Shown in pieces: positions 63,164-64,000 of a stretch of DNA of 64,000 nt. The translations under genes and the position numbers were made by a program. The DNA comes from Desulfobacula sp. Lineage in GTDB: Bacteria > Desulfobacterota > Desulfobacteria > Desulfobacterales > Desulfobacteraceae. The notes beneath the pieces are model-generated. The model did no database searches and had not been told where the DNA came from. It saw nothing but the letters and a program-made list of their open reading frames with translations. The DNA lies in the NCBI RefSeq assembly GCF_030145145.1, contig NZ_JAQYWD010000010.1:1-64000 (forward strand). The letters are read 5' to 3'. Each line of letters starts with the position of its first letter. Position 1 is the first letter of the stretch.

Positions 63164-63886
63164 ATGGAGAAAAAAATTTCAGATCATATATTTGAGCCCG
63201 TCGAAACAAAACAAGCCTATAAAGAGGTATCTGAAAAGATCAAGACCGCCATTTTCAATGGGACATTAAAGCCCGAAGACAGGCTTCCTTCAGAAATAGC
63301 CCTGGCCAAGCAATTTCAAGTTAGCCGCCAGACGGTACGAGAGGCACTCCGGTTGCTGGAAATGTCAGGTTTTATAACTATCCGCAGAGGCAGTGCTGGT
63401 GGTCCGATTATTGAAAAAACGGTCTTGCATGCTGTCAGTAATGCTTTGTTAAATGCTCTACAGATGCAGAATGTCACTTTGAATGACATTACTGTTGCAA
63501 GAATTGAGACTGAAAAAAGTGTCCTACGGTATGCGATCAAAAATGCTGATCAAGCGGATATCAATGCCCTTTCGGAAAACATTTCTACAGCAAAACGAAA
63601 GGTGGAACAAGGGATTACGGTCTTCCCCGATAATGTTGAGTTCCATATATTGTTGGCCAGAGCCTCGAAAAATCCTGTTTTTATTGTTGTGGTTGAATCT
63701 ATTTTAGCACTTGGAGCTGAATATATAAGTCGGTTCGGACTCAATTTTGAAGCTTCCAAGAAGACCCTTGCAGAACATGAAAAGATTCTGAAAGCGGTGA
63801 TTGAACGAAATACAGAAGAAGCGATCCGTTTGATTAAAGATCATTTACTCAGAATTGGACATCGGAATAAATCGACCACCGAATAA
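63164..63886 (+). CDS. FadR-type GntR-family regulator
   Basis: A 240-residue regulator with the winged-helix GntR domain (KPEDRLPSEIALAKQFQVSRQTVREALRLLEMSGF) and a helical FCD effector domain with the metal-binding pattern D...H (NVEFHILLAR) and LAEHEKIL. It should bind an organic acid or acyl compound and control a catabolic operon, which probably lies beyond the right edge. ATG 63164 follows GAGAAGGA. The last 114 bases after it show no gene. Confidence 0.92.
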   Translation: MEKKISDHIFEPVETKQAYKEVSEKIKTAIFNGTLKPEDRLPSEIALAKQFQVSRQTVREALRLLEMSGFITIRRGSAGGPIIEKTVLHAVSNALLNALQMQNVTLNDITVARIETEKSVLRYAIKNADQADINALSENISTAKRKVEQGITVFPDNVEFHILLARASKNPVFIVVVESILALGAEYISRFGLNFEASKKTLAEHEKILKAVIERNTEEAIRLIKDHLLRIGHRNKSTTE

Positions 63887-64000
63887 CGCGTCTATGACAT
63901 TCTTATCTCTTCAGCAAAACTGATACACCTGGGGTGATGAAAATTAATGTAGAATAGCCGATCTTATCAACAGCACTTCCATAACCGATTATATAAATGT

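Noticed and set aside
62985-63269. 94-codon frame ahead of the FadR-type gene
   Set aside because: Overlaps the start of the FadR-type gene in another frame and shows no motif.

Overview
The window looks like chromosome from an anaerobic, moderate-GC deltaproteobacterial sulfate reducer, most likely of the Desulfobacteraceae/Desulfobacterales type. The signs are an oxygen-defence set (rubredoxin, two rubrerythrin-type proteins, several ferredoxins), a class II B12-dependent ribonucleotide reductase, small proteins resembling families known mainly from sulfate reducers, an EpsC-type serine acetyltransferase, a probable selenoprotein, and dockerin-like and PEP-CTERM-like exported proteins. This assignment is inference from gene content, not a database match.

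Layout. 1-2.1 kb: a partial gene leaving the left edge and an aminopeptidase P. 2.5-9.4 kb: a same-strand redox cluster of zinc-ribbon proteins, a decayed SagB-type oxidoreductase, rubredoxin, a rhodanese-rubrerythrin fusion whose catalytic Cys codon is TGA (probable selenocysteine), an oxidoreductase of the type found fused to SelD, a TVP38-dihydrolipoamide-dehydrogenase fusion, an Asp-ligated ferredoxin and a second rubrerythrin. 9.4-18.5 kb: housekeeping genes (proC, KamA-like radical SAM enzyme with a MarR regulator, TIGR02757, sfsA), then a cysteine/Fe-S group (nifU, nifS, and on the other strand a HTH/Cys-rich regulator, cysE and cysK). 18.9-27.8 kb: clpB, then about 5.5 kb of accessory DNA closed by a decayed second copy of the clpB 3' half.

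28-37.5 kb is the most disturbed part: a dockerin/periplasmic-binding-protein hybrid, an orphan PEP-CTERM-like tail, an EF-hand-like protein, a hotdog thioesterase followed by an integron-type attC site with no integrase in view, a transposase fragment running into the last two domains of a group II intron, an MFS fragment, a TetR/EamA pair with a clear promoter-operator, and a nucleotidyltransferase remnant. 37.5-53.8 kb: glutamate-synthase-like FMN protein, B12-dependent ribonucleotide reductase with a probable NrdR box pair, alkA, a b-type membrane protein plus YceI, a polar amino-acid ABC transporter with an old-yellow-enzyme reductase, and a sigma-54 regulator. 53.9-57.7 kb: a large secreted HEXXH protease-like protein lying between perfect 21-bp inverted repeats. 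57.9-64 kb: transglutaminase-like protein, core-MetE-like protein, a long acyl-CoA dehydrogenase, DUF523 and a FadR-type regulator.

The strongest candidate for an unusual system is the 2.5-9.4 kb cluster. A Sec-rhodanese joined to a diiron domain, with rubredoxin, ferredoxin and pyridine-nucleotide oxidoreductases around it, could couple persulfide or selenium chemistry to peroxide or oxygen detoxification. The sequence shows the parts and their order; the joint function is inference.
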